Below, piece after piece: positions 30,128 through 38,429 of a DNA stretch of 56,292 nucleotides (its first letter is position 1; each line of letters starts with the position of its first letter). Below the pieces are notes generated by a model that was not told the DNA's origin, did not search any database, and saw nothing but the letters and a program-made list of their open reading frames with translations. Source of the stretch: Solirubrobacterales bacterium (lineage in GTDB: Bacteria; Actinomycetota; Thermoleophilia; Solirubrobacterales; 70-9); NCBI GenBank assembly GCA_020438295.1, contig JAGQUV010000010.1:1-56292 (forward strand), written 5' to 3'. The position numbers and the translations under genes are program-made.

Positions 30128-31263
30128 TCCTTTCGAAACCCTTCAACCAGCTCTTCAGAGCGCTCACGGGCGGCCTCATCGACCGCGAACAGCTCCCGGA
30201 AGTCCCGGGCGGGGCCGGACCCGACATCGTCCAGGGTCCGCTCGACCACGTCCGGGATCTGCTCGAACCGGATCTTCTCGAACAGGAATGCCCCGACCGC
30301 CACCTCATCGGCCGCGTTCAGCACGCATGGGGAGATCCCGCCGGCATCGCCCGCTCGGCGGGCCAGGTCGAGGCAGCGAAAGGTCTCCGGGTCGGGCGCT
30401 TCGAAATCGAGGCTGCCGACCTTGGCCAGGTCCAGTCGCTCGACCGGTACCGGGATCCTGACCGGCCAGGACAGCGCAAATGCGATCGGGACCCGCATGT
30501 CCGGGTAGCCGAGGTGGGCCAGCGTCGCGCCGTCGCACAAATCGACCAGCGAATGGACGATCGATTGCGGATGTACGACGACTTCGATCCTTTCGTAGTC
30601 GAGGCCGAACAGATGATTGGCTTCGATCATCTCGAAGCCCTTGTTCATCAGGGTCGCCGAGTCGATCGTGATGCGGCCCCCCATCGCCCAGGTCGGATGG
30701 TCGAGCGCCTGCTCAACCGTTATCCCACCGAGGTCCTTCATTCCCCGGAACGGACCACCGGAGGCAGTCAGCACGATCCGCTCGACCGCGTCCTCACCAT
30801 CGAGCAGTTGGAACAGGGCCGAATGCTCGGAATCCACGGGCAACAGCCGCCCTCCCTTGGCCCGGGAGAGCTCCATCACCAGCTCGCCTCCGATCACGAG
30901 GCTTTCCTTGTTGGCGAGGGCGACGTCGATGCCGGCCGACAGCGCGGCGATGGTCGGCCCCAGCCCGGCCGCGCCTACGATCCCGTTGAGGACCAGGTCC
31001 GGCTCGGTCGCCGCGATCAGGTCGCGGGCGGCGGCCTCCCCGGAAAGCACGGTCCCGGGGAACGCATCGGCTGCCGCTCGTGCGGATTCTGGATCCGAGA
31101 CCGCGATCGCCCCGGCACCGGAGCCCCGGGCCTGTACTACCGCCTCCTGCCAGTTCGAACCGACCGCGAGGCCGACCGCCTTCATCCCGTCCCTGGCGTT
31201 GATGATCTCCAGCGCCTGGGTACCGATCGAGCCGGTCGACCCGAGTACGGCGATCCGCTTCAT
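30124..31263 (-). CDS. dxr: 1-deoxy-D-xylulose 5-phosphate reductoisomerase
   Basis: 379 residues, standard length. The NADPH site is V-L-G-S-T-G-S-I-G-T-Q (residues 6-16). The metal and substrate region is V-D-S-E-H-S-A-L-F-Q, and G-R-I-T-I-D-S-A-T-L-M-N-K-G is the Dxr signature. It makes MEP from DXP, the first committed step of non-mevalonate isoprenoid synthesis. It is 66 bases downstream of cdsA and overlaps rseP, in the conserved cdsA-dxr-rseP order. Confidence 0.97.
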   Translation of the reverse strand: MKRIAVLGSTGSIGTQALEIINARDGMKAVGLAVGSNWQEAVVQARGSGAGAIAVSDPESARAAADAFPGTVLSGEAAARDLIAATEPDLVLNGIVGAAGLGPTIAALSAGIDVALANKESLVIGGELVMELSRAKGGRLLPVDSEHSALFQLLDGEDAVERIVLTASGGPFRGMKDLGGITVEQALDHPTWAMGGRITIDSATLMNKGFEMIEANHLFGLDYERIEVVVHPQSIVHSLVDLCDGATLAHLGYPDMRVPIAFALSWPVRIPVPVERLDLAKVGSLDFEAPDPETFRCLDLARRAGDAGGISPCVLNAADEVAVGAFLFEKIRFEQIPDVVERTLDDVGSGPARDFRELFAVDEAARERSEELVEGFRKE

Positions 31264-31329
31264 CGGCCCCGCCCCGGGCTCGCGGATCGGAGCCTCGCCA
31301 CCATGTCATCGCTGTGTGGCCGGTCCGGC

Positions 31330-32124
31330 TCAGTAGACAAGGGCGATCGATACGTAGTAGCCGGCCACAACGGTGAAGAAGACGGCGTCGAGGCGGTCCA
31401 GCAGCCCGCCGTGGGGTCCGAACAGGGTCCCGGTGTCCTTGACCTCGAGATCCCGCTTGACCATCGACTCGAAGAGATCACCGACCGGTGCGGTCGCGGC
31501 GACCGCCGCCCCCAGGATCAGCGCATCGGTTCCGGAGAGCCAGTCCTGGTAGAGCCCGGCACACCAGACCCCGAGGACCCCGATCACGAACCCGCCGATC
31601 AGGCCTTCGATGGTCTTGTTCGGCGACAGGCGGGGCGCCAACTTGTGCCGGCCGAACATGCGGCCGACCGCGTAGGCGCCGGTGTCGACCACGAAGGTCC
31701 CGACCAGCACATCGACCAGCAGGGCGCCGCCGTGGTCGGGCAGGTCCCGCAGCAGGACGGCATGGACCAGCGGGATGCCGATCCAGAAGAGTCCGAGTGC
31801 GGTGATCCCGATCGAGCCGGTGATCGCGCTGCGCTGTTCGCGCTCGGCCGCGAAGATGAAGAACAAGACGAACGGCACCGCCATCATCAGCAGGATGTTG
31901 AACGCGGTGCCGAAATAGGCGGCGGCGATCATCCCGAGCAGGCCGAGGTAAGCGGCGGGCTGGAGAGGACGGTACTTCGCAGCCATCGTGAAGAACTCGC
32001 GCAGCCCGATGATCCCGAACGCCGCGACCGCGCCTGCAAACCAGGGGCCGCCGGCGATCACTATCGCCAGCGCGAGCAGGATCCACGGCAGCGCGACCAG
32101 GATCCGTTTGAAGGTCTCACCCAC
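31330..32124 (-). CDS. cdsA: Phosphatidate cytidylyltransferase
   Basis: 264 residues with seven or eight membrane spans. The family signature is near the C terminus: P-N-K-T-I-E-G, G-D-L-F-E-S-M-V-K-R-D and K-D-T-G-T-L-F-G-P-H-G-G-L-L-D-R. It makes CDP-diacylglycerol, the precursor of phosphatidylglycerol and phosphatidylinositol used by the pgsA-like gene of the same block. The GTG start is 12 bases after uppS ends. The order uppS-cdsA-dxr-rseP is conserved in many bacteria. Confidence 0.94.
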   Translation of the reverse strand: MGETFKRILVALPWILLALAIVIAGGPWFAGAVAAFGIIGLREFFTMAAKYRPLQPAAYLGLLGMIAAAYFGTAFNILLMMAVPFVLFFIFAAEREQRSAITGSIGITALGLFWIGIPLVHAVLLRDLPDHGGALLVDVLVGTFVVDTGAYAVGRMFGRHKLAPRLSPNKTIEGLIGGFVIGVLGVWCAGLYQDWLSGTDALILGAAVAATAPVGDLFESMVKRDLEVKDTGTLFGPHGGLLDRLDAVFFTVVAGYYVSIALVY

Positions 32125-32136
32125 GGTCGCCGGTCC

Positions 32137-32811
32137 TCACGATCCCGTCCGGCGGCCGAACCGCCGCTGGCGCCGGCCGTACTCTTCAAGCGTCTCGGCG
32201 AACGCCTCGCGATCGAAATCAGGCCACAGCTCCTCGCGGAACACGAACTCGGAGTAGGCGCACTGCCAGAGCAGGTAGTTCGAGATCCTCTGCTCGCCGC
32301 TCGTCCTGATCAGGAGCTCCGGGTCGTTCATCTCCGGCGCGTAGAGGCGGTCGCGGAACTCCTGCTCGGTGGAGCCACTGAAGCCGCGCGCCGCGTCGAC
32401 GATTTCGGCCCTGCCCCCGTAGTTGAACGCTATGTAGAAGGTAATCGCGTCATTGGCGGCGGTCAGTCGCTCGGACTGTTCCATCCGCGCCACCAGTTCC
32501 GGAGCGACTCCGTCCCGGCGCCCGATGAAGCGCATCCGGACGCCTTCCTCGTTCAGCTCGGGGGTTTCCGAGTCCAGCCTCTCCCCGAACATCTCCATCA
32601 GCGCCGAGACCTCCTCCGGCGAGCGCGACCAGTTCTCGGTCGAGAACGAGAAGACGGTCAGCTCCTCTATGCCGAACTCGACCGCGTCCCGCAGGCGGGC
32701 CTTGACGGTATCGGCTCCGGCCCGGTGCCCCTCCCTTACCGGGAGCCCCCGGGCTTCGGCCCAGCGACCGTTGCCGTCAGTGATGATCGCGACATATCGA
32801 GGCGCGTTCAC
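32137..32811 (-). CDS. uppS: Isoprenyl diphosphate (undecaprenyl diphosphate) synthase
   Basis: 224 residues. The catalytic Asp lies in I-T-D-G-N-G-R-W-A (residue 12 region; the family usually reads MDGNxRWA), with R-E-G-H-R-A-G-A after it. F-S-F-S-T-E-N-W-S-R and R-T-S-G-E-Q-R-I-S-N-Y-L-L-W-Q are also intact. It makes the long-chain prenyl carrier for peptidoglycan. The chain length (C50 or C55) cannot be decided here. The start overlaps frr's stop by 4 bases (GTGA). Confidence 0.95.
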   Translation of the reverse strand: MNAPRYVAIITDGNGRWAEARGLPVREGHRAGADTVKARLRDAVEFGIEELTVFSFSTENWSRSPEEVSALMEMFGERLDSETPELNEEGVRMRFIGRRDGVAPELVARMEQSERLTAANDAITFYIAFNYGGRAEIVDAARGFSGSTEQEFRDRLYAPEMNDPELLIRTSGEQRISNYLLWQCAYSEFVFREELWPDFDREAFAETLEEYGRRQRRFGRRTGS

Positions 32812-33365
32812 ACCTCGAGGATTTCCTCTTCCTTGCCCTTGAGCAGGGAATCGATCTCCCTCGTCGCCTCGTCGGTCAAGGCCTGGAGGGCCGACTCCGC
32901 CCGATGCTCGTCGTCTTCACCGGCCTCTCCCTCCTTCTTCAGCTCGCGCAGGTCCGACATCACGTCGCGGCGCACCCCGCGCACCGCGATCCTGCCGTCT
33001 TCGGCCACCCCGTGTACCACGCGGACCATCTCCCTGCGGCGTTCCTCGGTCAGGTCGGGGATCTGAAGCCTGATCACGTTGCCGTCGTTCGACGGGGTCA
33101 GGCCGACGTCCGATTCGAGGATCGCCTTCTCGATCGCCGCGACCGATGACTTGTCGTACGGAGTCACCACCAGGAGCCGGGCTTCGGCCGCGGCCACGTT
33201 CGCCATCTGGGCCAGCGGGGTCGCAGTTCCGTAGTAGTCGACCGTGACCCGGTCGAGCAGGTGCGGCGTCGCCCGGCCGGTTCTGACTGTGGCGAATTCG
33301 TGGCGGGTGGACTCGACCGACTTGGCCATCCGTTCCTTCGCATCTGAGAGCAGTTCGTCGATCAT
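32808..33365 (-). CDS. frr: Ribosome recycling factor
   Basis: 185 residues, the exact family length. The tell-tale R-T-G-R-A-T-P-H-L-L-D-R and N-V-R-I-type core D-G-N-V-I-R-L-Q-I-P-D-L-T-E-E-R-R are both seen, with a three-helix bundle and an inserted alpha/beta domain. It dismantles post-termination ribosomes with EF-G. It follows pyrH by 11 bases and overlaps uppS. Confidence 0.97.
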   Translation of the reverse strand: MIDELLSDAKERMAKSVESTRHEFATVRTGRATPHLLDRVTVDYYGTATPLAQMANVAAAEARLLVVTPYDKSSVAAIEKAILESDVGLTPSNDGNVIRLQIPDLTEERRREMVRVVHGVAEDGRIAVRGVRRDVMSDLRELKKEGEAGEDDEHRAESALQALTDEATREIDSLLKGKEEEILEV

Positions 33366-33376
33366 CTGGTGTCCGG

Positions 33377-34120
33377 CTACCGGTTCTTGGACGCACTGGA
33401 GCAGACCAGGGTGCCGACCTTTTCGCCGGAGACGATCCTATCTATATTTTCCTCGTCTGCCATGTTGAACACGTAGATCGGCAGGTCGTTGTCCATGCAT
33501 AGGCTGAGCGCGGTCGAATCCATCACCTTCAGCCCCTTTTCGATCGCTTCGCGATGGCTGATCTCGGGGATGAAGTTGGCCCCTTCGTGGGTGGCCGGAT
33601 CGGCGTCGTAGACCCCCTCGACCCCGTTCTTCGCCATCAGGATCGCCTCGGCGTGGATTTCCAGCGCCCTCAGCGCAGCTGCCGTGTCGGTGGTGAAGAA
33701 CGGGTTCCCGGTACCGGCAGCGAAGATCACAATCCGGCCCTTCTCCAGGTGGCGCATCGCGCGGCGCCGGATGTAAGGCTCGGCCACCTCCCTGACGTCG
33801 ATCGCCGAGAGGACGCGGGTGTACTGGCCGTGCTTCTCCAGGGCGTCCTGGAGGGTCAGCGCGTTCAGCACGGTGGCCATCATGCCCATGTAGTCGCCGG
33901 TCGCCCGGTCCATCCCGGCTGCCGCACCGTCGATCCCGCGGTAGATGTTACCGGCCCCGACCACGATCGCCACTTCCACCCCGCGGCTGCGCACCGCTCC
34001 GAGCTGGCGGGCGATCCGCTGCACTTCGTCGGGATCGGTTCCGTAATCGAGCCTGCCCATCAGGGCCTCACCCGAGAGCTTCAGGAGGATTCGGTTGAAG
34101 CGCGGTTCCGAGTCGTTCAT
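33377..34120 (-). CDS. pyrH: UMP kinase
   Basis: 247 residues of the amino-acid-kinase fold. K-L-S-G-E-A-L-M-G near the N terminus binds phosphates; G-A-G-N-I-Y-R-G follows, and [11 protein letters not shown] near residue 200 completes the site. It phosphorylates UMP to UDP and in bacteria is a hexamer controlled by GTP and UTP. It follows tsf by 15 bases, in the conserved rpsB-tsf-pyrH-frr order. Confidence 0.97.
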   Translation of the reverse strand: MNDSEPRFNRILLKLSGEALMGRLDYGTDPDEVQRIARQLGAVRSRGVEVAIVVGAGNIYRGIDGAAAGMDRATGDYMGMMATVLNALTLQDALEKHGQYTRVLSAIDVREVAEPYIRRRAMRHLEKGRIVIFAAGTGNPFFTTDTAAALRALEIHAEAILMAKNGVEGVYDADPATHEGANFIPEISHREAIEKGLKVMDSTALSLCMDNDLPIYVFNMADEENIDRIVSGEKVGTLVCSSASKNR

Positions 34121-34135
34121 CGAGCGGCCCGGAGC

Positions 34136-34744
34136 CTACTCTCCTATCCGGAAACAGGAGAAGCGGCTGATCACCACGTTCTCGCCGACCTTGGCCGCCA
34201 GCTCCTCCCGCATCTGCTCGATCGTCTTGGATTCGTGCTTTTCGGTGTTCACGTGCTCCTGCTCGAGCAGCGTGATTTCTCGTGACCACTTGGCGACCTG
34301 ACCGTCGACGATCCGTTCGACCACGTTGTCCGGCTTGCCTTCCTCGCGCGCCTTCTCTTCGAAGATCCGTCGCTCGGCCGCGACCTCGTCGTCGGGGATC
34401 TGATCGGCCGACACGTAGGTCGGGGCGGTGGCGGCGATGTGCATCGCCACCTGGTAGGCGAAGTCGGCGAAGTCCTCGTTGCGGGCCACGAAGTCGGTCT
34501 CGCACTGCACCTCGACCATTGCGCCGACCTTCTTGTTGGCGTGGATGTAGGCGGCGATCACCCCTTCCGAGGTCCCGCGGTCCGATCGCTTGGCGGCCGA
34601 TGCCTGGCCCTTGACCCGCAACAGTTCCACCGCACGGTCGACGTCCCCTTCGGCCTCTGTCAGGGCGGCCTTGCTGTCCATCATCCCGGCGCCGGTCTTC
34701 TGCCGGAGCGCCTTTACGTCTGCTGCCGTGATTTCGCTACTCAC
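34136..34744 (-). CDS. tsf: Elongation factor Ts
   Basis: 202 residues from the GTG at 34744, which overlaps the end of rpsB by 8 bases. The N-terminal UBA-like domain has V-K-A-L-R-Q-K-T-G-A-G-M-M-D, and the core has V-E-V-Q-C-E-T-D-F-V-A-R-N-E-D-F, both family signatures. It regenerates EF-Tu-GTP. The protein is short compared with 283 residues in E. coli; one of the two core subdomains and the coiled coil are lacking, like the Thermus-type factor. A longer frame upstream is an antisense-like artefact of the rpsB tail. Confidence 0.95.
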   Translation of the reverse strand: MSSEITAADVKALRQKTGAGMMDSKAALTEAEGDVDRAVELLRVKGQASAAKRSDRGTSEGVIAAYIHANKKVGAMVEVQCETDFVARNEDFADFAYQVAMHIAATAPTYVSADQIPDDEVAAERRIFEEKAREEGKPDNVVERIVDGQVAKWSREITLLEQEHVNTEKHESKTIEQMREELAAKVGENVVISRFSCFRIGE

Positions 34745-35891
34745 CTTCCGACTCCTTGCTGCTCTCGTCCGGCTGCTCTTCTTCGGTGGCCGGTTTCTCT
34801 TTCTCCTCGGTCTCCCCGGGCGCTTCGGTGGCCTCGGCCTGGTCGGGCTCGGGTTCCGCCGCAACCGCCTGGGGGTGGTCCGGGACAACCGCCTGGGGGT
34901 GGTCCGGGACAACCGCCTGGGGGTGGTCCGGGACGGCCTGCGGATGTGGTTCCGCTTTGTCCGGAGTCGGCTTGGCAGCCTCGTCCCGGGCCGGCTGTGC
35001 CGGTTCGGGGGGCCTTGCCGCCGGCTTGCCCTTCTCGGCTTCCGCCCGGGCTGCCTCCTCGGCCCGCTGGCGGGCCTTCTGCTCGGCCTGCTCCTTCTCG
35101 ATCGCCTCGCGCCGGACCCGCTCTTCCTCCTCCCGCTTCTTTCGCTCCTCCTCTTCCTTCTCGCGACGCGCCTGCTCCTCCGCACGCCGCTTCTCCTCGA
35201 TGACCGCCCAGGCGCCGGCGCCCTGTTCGACCGCCGAGCCGATCGTCGAGATAACCAGTTCACACGAGCGGATCGCGTCGTCGTTTCCCGGGATCACGTA
35301 GTCGAGGTTGCCGGGATCGCAGTTGCTGTCGACCAGGGCAATCACCGGCAGGCGTAGGCGGGTCGCCTCGCGCAGCGCGATCTCCTCTGCCTTGAGGTCG
35401 ATGATGAAGACGGCGTCGGGGACCCGGTCCATGTCGCGGACACCCCCCAGCGCGAACTCGAGCTTGGCCAGCTCGGCCTGCATGTTCATCCGCTCCTTGG
35501 TCGGAAGCAGCTCGATCTGTCCGGACTCGGTCATCTCGGTCAGCTCGTGAAGCCGCTTGATCCGGGCCGAGGCGATGTTGAAGTTGGTCAGAAGGCCCGG
35601 CAGCCAACGCCTACTCACGAACGGCATGCCGGATCTGGCCGCCCAGTCCTCCACCACGGTCGATGCCTGCTTCTTCGTACCGACGAAAAGGACCTTTCCG
35701 CCCCCGCTGGTCAGCTCACCGACGAAGCGGCGTGCGTCCTCGAGCATCTGCTCGGTCTGCATAAGGTCGATGATGTGGATTCCGTCCAATTCGCCGGCGA
35801 TATAGCGGCGCATGTTCGGGTTCCACCGGCTGGTCTGGTGACCGAAGTGAACTCCGGCCTCCAGCAGTTCCTGGATTCCTACCTGGGACAT
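34737..35891 (-). CDS. rpsB: Ribosomal protein S2 with long C-terminal tail
   Basis: 384 residues, against about 240-260 in most bacteria. Residues 1-230 are ordinary uS2 (V-H-F-G-H-Q-T-S-R-W-N-P-N-M-R near the start, V-D-S-N-C-D-P later). The last ~150 residues form a charged helix (E/K/R, 235-280) and then a Pro/Ala/Glu tail containing the 8-residue repeat P-D-H-P-Q-A-V-V three times. AAGGAGAAGC before the ATG is a good ribosome-binding site. The tail is encoded by in-frame 24-base tandem repeats. A 5' leader of about 110 bases precedes it. Confidence 0.96.
   Translation of the reverse strand: MSQVGIQELLEAGVHFGHQTSRWNPNMRRYIAGELDGIHIIDLMQTEQMLEDARRFVGELTSGGGKVLFVGTKKQASTVVEDWAARSGMPFVSRRWLPGLLTNFNIASARIKRLHELTEMTESGQIELLPTKERMNMQAELAKLEFALGGVRDMDRVPDAVFIIDLKAEEIALREATRLRLPVIALVDSNCDPGNLDYVIPGNDDAIRSCELVISTIGSAVEQGAGAWAVIEEKRRAEEQARREKEEEERKKREEEERVRREAIEKEQAEQKARQRAEEAARAEAEKGKPAARPPEPAQPARDEAAKPTPDKAEPHPQAVPDHPQAVVPDHPQAVVPDHPQAVAAEPEPDQAEATEAPGETEEKEKPATEEEQPDESSKESEGE
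34866..34937 (-). repeat. 24-bp tandem repeat (three copies) inside rpsB
   Basis: Three copies of a 24-base unit start at 34866, 34890 and 34914. The first two are identical and the third differs only in its last few bases. The unit is 8 codons long, so copy-number change would keep the rpsB frame and alter the tail by P-D-H-P-Q-A-V-V units. It is not a CRISPR: no spacers occur. Confidence 0.85.
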
Positions 35892-35936
35892 GCTTCTCCT
35901 TGAATGATGGTCTTGACTGTTGCGCCCGGTCCATCC

Positions 35937-35970
35937 GGCGGAAACCCGTGTTCGCTGGGCAGGAGCCGCC
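35937..35970 (-). promoter_or_regulatory. Stem-loop in the rpsB leader
   Basis: On the minus strand GGCGG (35970-35966) pairs with CCGCC (35941-35937), with an inner pair GCCC/GGGT enclosing a 9-base loop. It lies about 45-80 bases ahead of the ATG. A leader hairpin that binds S2 is known in other bacteria, but this one does not let me recognise a named motif. Confidence 0.3.
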
Positions 35971-36010
35971 TTCCGGTGAATCCGGGGGTCGGGAATTTGT
36001 TGGGCCGGGA

Positions 36011-36016
36011 ATTCTA
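36011..36016 (-). promoter_or_regulatory. Candidate -10 box for rpsB-tsf
   Basis: TAGAAT on the minus strand (36016-36011) lies about 120 bases before the rpsB start and would give a leader of roughly 113 bases. No convincing -35 is seen 16-18 bases upstream, so this rests on the -10 alone. Confidence 0.3.
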
Positions 36017-36062
36017 GTGGGAAAGCAGCCTCGGGCGCGCAGATGCCTGAACGGGTGATCGC

Positions 36063-36752
36063 TCAGGCCTCTCGTGCCAGGACGAGCGCGCGATCGAGAT
36101 CGGCGGGCAGGGTCGACTCGAAGGTCAGCTGCTCACCGGTCCGGGGGTGCCGGAAGGCGAGGCGGGCCGAATGGAGGAACTGCCGCTCGAGTTCGTAGCG
36201 GGTCGGCCCGCCGTAGATCTCGTCGCCGACCAGCGGATGCCCGATCGCTTCCATGTGCACCCGGATCTGGTGGGTCCGTCCCGTCTCCAGCCTGACCTCG
36301 AGCAGGCTGTCGCGTCTCAGGCCCTCGACCACAGTGAAATGGGTCCGGGCCTCACGCGGCGACGCCCCGTTGACCGCCATGCGATGCCGCCGGCGCGCGG
36401 CCCTGCCGATCGGGGCGTCGATCGTGCCGGTGCGTGAGCGAAATCTTCCGTCGGCGAGCGCGACATAGGTGCGCTCGACTTTACGGTCGCGGATCATTCT
36501 CTGAAGGGCGGCATGGGTCTGTCCGTCCCTGGCAACCACCAGGAGTCCGCTGGTACCCCGGTCCAGCCGGTGCACGATTCCGGGGCGATCGGGGTCGTCC
36601 CCGCCGCCGAGCTGGTCGCCGAGCAGCTCGACCAGGGTCTCGCCGGTAACCGAAGGTGCGGGGTGGACGACCAGGTCGGCCGACTTGTCGACCACGGCAA
36701 GGTACTCATCCCGATATGCCAGTTCGAACCGCGACGACCCGGCGTCGTTCAA
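36063..36752 (-). CDS. RluA-type pseudouridine synthase
   Basis: 229 residues. The catalytic motif H-R-L-D-R-G-T-S-G-L is at about 62-71 with its Asp. L-E-V-R-L-E-T-G-R-T-H-Q-I-R-V-H (about 150-165) and G-D-E-I-Y-G-G complete the RluA/RluD family pattern. It has no S4 domain, unlike full RluD, so the exact target (23S rRNA or tRNA) is open. It overlaps lspA by 4 bases, a very common pair. Confidence 0.92.
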   Translation of the reverse strand: MNDAGSSRFELAYRDEYLAVVDKSADLVVHPAPSVTGETLVELLGDQLGGGDDPDRPGIVHRLDRGTSGLLVVARDGQTHAALQRMIRDRKVERTYVALADGRFRSRTGTIDAPIGRAARRRHRMAVNGASPREARTHFTVVEGLRRDSLLEVRLETGRTHQIRVHMEAIGHPLVGDEIYGGPTRYELERQFLHSARLAFRHPRTGEQLTFESTLPADLDRALVLAREA

Positions 36753-37270
36753 GCCGCTACCTCGGTCGAGTCGCGTTTTTCCGGAGCCGGGCCTTCCGTC
36801 CCGCGATCACGGTTCCGGTTCCCCCGGTCGTCCCGGACCAGGCTCCAGGTGAGCAGGACCACGCCTACCGTGATCGCGCAGTCGGCGAAGTTGAAGGCCG
36901 GCCATCCCGGCAACAGGATGAAGTCGACCACGTGACCGAGCCTGACCCGGTCGACCAGATTGCCCACCGCGCCCCCGAAAATCAGCCCTGCGGCGAGCCA
37001 GATTCCCTTGCGGTGGGGCGTCGAGGCGACGAACGCGCCAAGCGCGATCAAGGCGATCATGCTGAGCCCGATCACCAGCACTCCACCTCCCCCGGCCAGC
37101 CCGAATGCGACCCCGTCGTTGTGGCTCAGGGTCAACTTCAGCGGACCCAGCAGCTCGACTCGCGAGCCGCGCTCGATCCCGGAGCTGGCCACCGACTTGC
37201 TCAGCTGGTCGACCACGATGACCGCGGCAGCGACCAGGCCTGCCCGCAGAAAGGGACCGCGGGCGGTCAC
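36749..37270 (-). CDS. lspA: Lipoprotein signal peptidase
   Basis: 173 residues from GTG 37270, with four membrane spans. The two catalytic aspartates are in I-V-V-D-Q-L-S-K (TM1 end; D21) and in G-N-L-V-D-R-V-R-L-G-H-V-V-D-F, matching the LspA signatures; F-N-F-A-D-C-A-I is also present. It cleaves signal peptides of lipoproteins in the membrane. It overlaps the YggT-like gene by 4 bases. The upstream frame that extends further lacks homology and runs over the YggT gene. Confidence 0.93.
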   Translation of the reverse strand: MTARGPFLRAGLVAAAVIVVDQLSKSVASSGIERGSRVELLGPLKLTLSHNDGVAFGLAGGGGVLVIGLSMIALIALGAFVASTPHRKGIWLAAGLIFGGAVGNLVDRVRLGHVVDFILLPGWPAFNFADCAITVGVVLLTWSLVRDDRGNRNRDRGTEGPAPEKRDSTEVAA

Positions 37271-37575
37271 CCCCGGACTACCCCGACCACCACCGCCTGC
37301 GCGATCAGCAGGAGGATCACTCCGATGATCGGGCTCAGGTCCAGCGCCAGTCCGCTTCCACCTACCGGAGGCAGCATCCGTCGGAACATGTTCAGATACG
37401 GATCGGTCGTGTCCCGGACGAAGGCCACCACCGCTCCGAGCGCCCTGTTGTCCGGCAGTCGGGGGATCCAGGAGAGGATGATCCGGATGAAGATCAGGAT
37501 GATGTAGACCGTGAACAGGGCACTCACGTAAGCGGCGAGATCGCCGCGGCCGATCGCCGAGACAGCGGGAGCCAC
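37267..37575 (-). CDS. YggT-family membrane protein
   Basis: 102 residues with two membrane spans and the loop I-L-S-W-I-P (about 33-38) then D-P-Y-L-N-M-F-R-R-M-L-P-P, the YggT/YlmG hallmark. Members lie next to sepF and help placement of division or membrane proteins, and in chloroplasts nucleoid distribution. Function at molecular level is unknown. GTG at 37575 abuts the proC stop. Confidence 0.9.
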   Translation of the reverse strand: MAPAVSAIGRGDLAAYVSALFTVYIILIFIRIILSWIPRLPDNRALGAVVAFVRDTTDPYLNMFRRMLPPVGGSGLALDLSPIIGVILLLIAQAVVVGVVRG

Positions 37576-38349
37576 TCAGCCCTCGCGCATTCGTTTCAGC
37601 GAGGCCTGGGCTGCTTGCCGGAACGCCTGACCCCCCCCGGCTTCGTCCAGGGCTTCGAGCCCCGCTTCGGTACTGCCTCCCGGAGAAGCCACCGCCACCC
37701 TGATCTCGAACGGGGTCCGCTCTCGGAGCAATTCTGCCGATCCGGCAAGGGTCTCGCTGACCATCGCCAGGCTGTCGGCCGGCTCGAGGCCTTCCTCGAT
37801 GCCGGTATGGATCAGGGCGTCGGCGACTTCGGCGAAGTAGGCCGGCGTGCAACCCATCACCGCGGTCGCGGCGTTCATCAACTGATCGTCCAGTTCGATC
37901 ACCGTGCCCAGCGATCCCAGCAGCGAGCTCGCATCGTCGGCGAGCGCCTGGTCGGTGCCGGCGGGTCGCGCGATGCAGATCACCCCGCGGTTCACTTCCA
38001 CGGCCAGATTCGGCATCAGTCGCAGGACCGGGCTGTCCGGGAACAGCGAGGTGACACGTTCCAGCGGGGTGCCCCCGAGCAGCGAGAGGAGGGCCTTGGG
38101 AGCGGGCACCGCCTGGGCGATTTCACCGATCACTCCCGGCTTGGTCGCGAGGATCACGAAATCCGATTGCTCGACCAGGTCGGAGTTCGTTTCGACCGCT
38201 CCACCACCCACCTCGTCCGCAAGGGCGGTGGCCCTCCCGGAGCCGGAATCGGTGAAAAGCAGCTGCGGTGTGCCGTTCCCTTCCAGGCGGGACCAGCCGC
38301 GGGCCATCGCCGCGGCCATGTTGCCCGATCCGATGAATCCGACGATCAT
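37576..38349 (-). CDS. proC: Pyrroline-5-carboxylate reductase
   Basis: 257 residues. The NAD(P)H site is V-G-F-I-G-S-G-N-M-A-A-A near the N terminus; L-R-L-M-P-N-L-A-V-E follows, and the C-terminal dimer domain has A-S-P-G-G-S-T-E-A-G-L-E-A-L. It makes proline from P5C. Between sepF and yggT this gene stands where yggS/ylmE is often found; a proC here is also seen in some actinobacteria. It follows sepF by 80 bases. Confidence 0.95.
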   Translation of the reverse strand: MIVGFIGSGNMAAAMARGWSRLEGNGTPQLLFTDSGSGRATALADEVGGGAVETNSDLVEQSDFVILATKPGVIGEIAQAVPAPKALLSLLGGTPLERVTSLFPDSPVLRLMPNLAVEVNRGVICIARPAGTDQALADDASSLLGSLGTVIELDDQLMNAATAVMGCTPAYFAEVADALIHTGIEEGLEPADSLAMVSETLAGSAELLRERTPFEIRVAVASPGGSTEAGLEALDEAGGGQAFRQAAQASLKRMREG

Positions 38350-38429
38350 GGGCGGAGCTTACGGGAATGGATCCGGCCCGAGGCCGTTCAGCCGGTCGCC
38401 GAAGTCGGGAGCGAGATAGCCGTCGCTGC

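Noticed and set aside
30109..33066. A 985-codon open frame on the plus strand antisense to dxr, cdsA, uppS and frr
   Set aside because: It lies wholly over well-recognised genes on the minus strand; long antisense frames are normal at this GC content, and its residues show no domain.
34866..34937. CRISPR-like repeats
   Set aside because: Repeats are directly adjacent, in frame in rpsB, and have no spacers.
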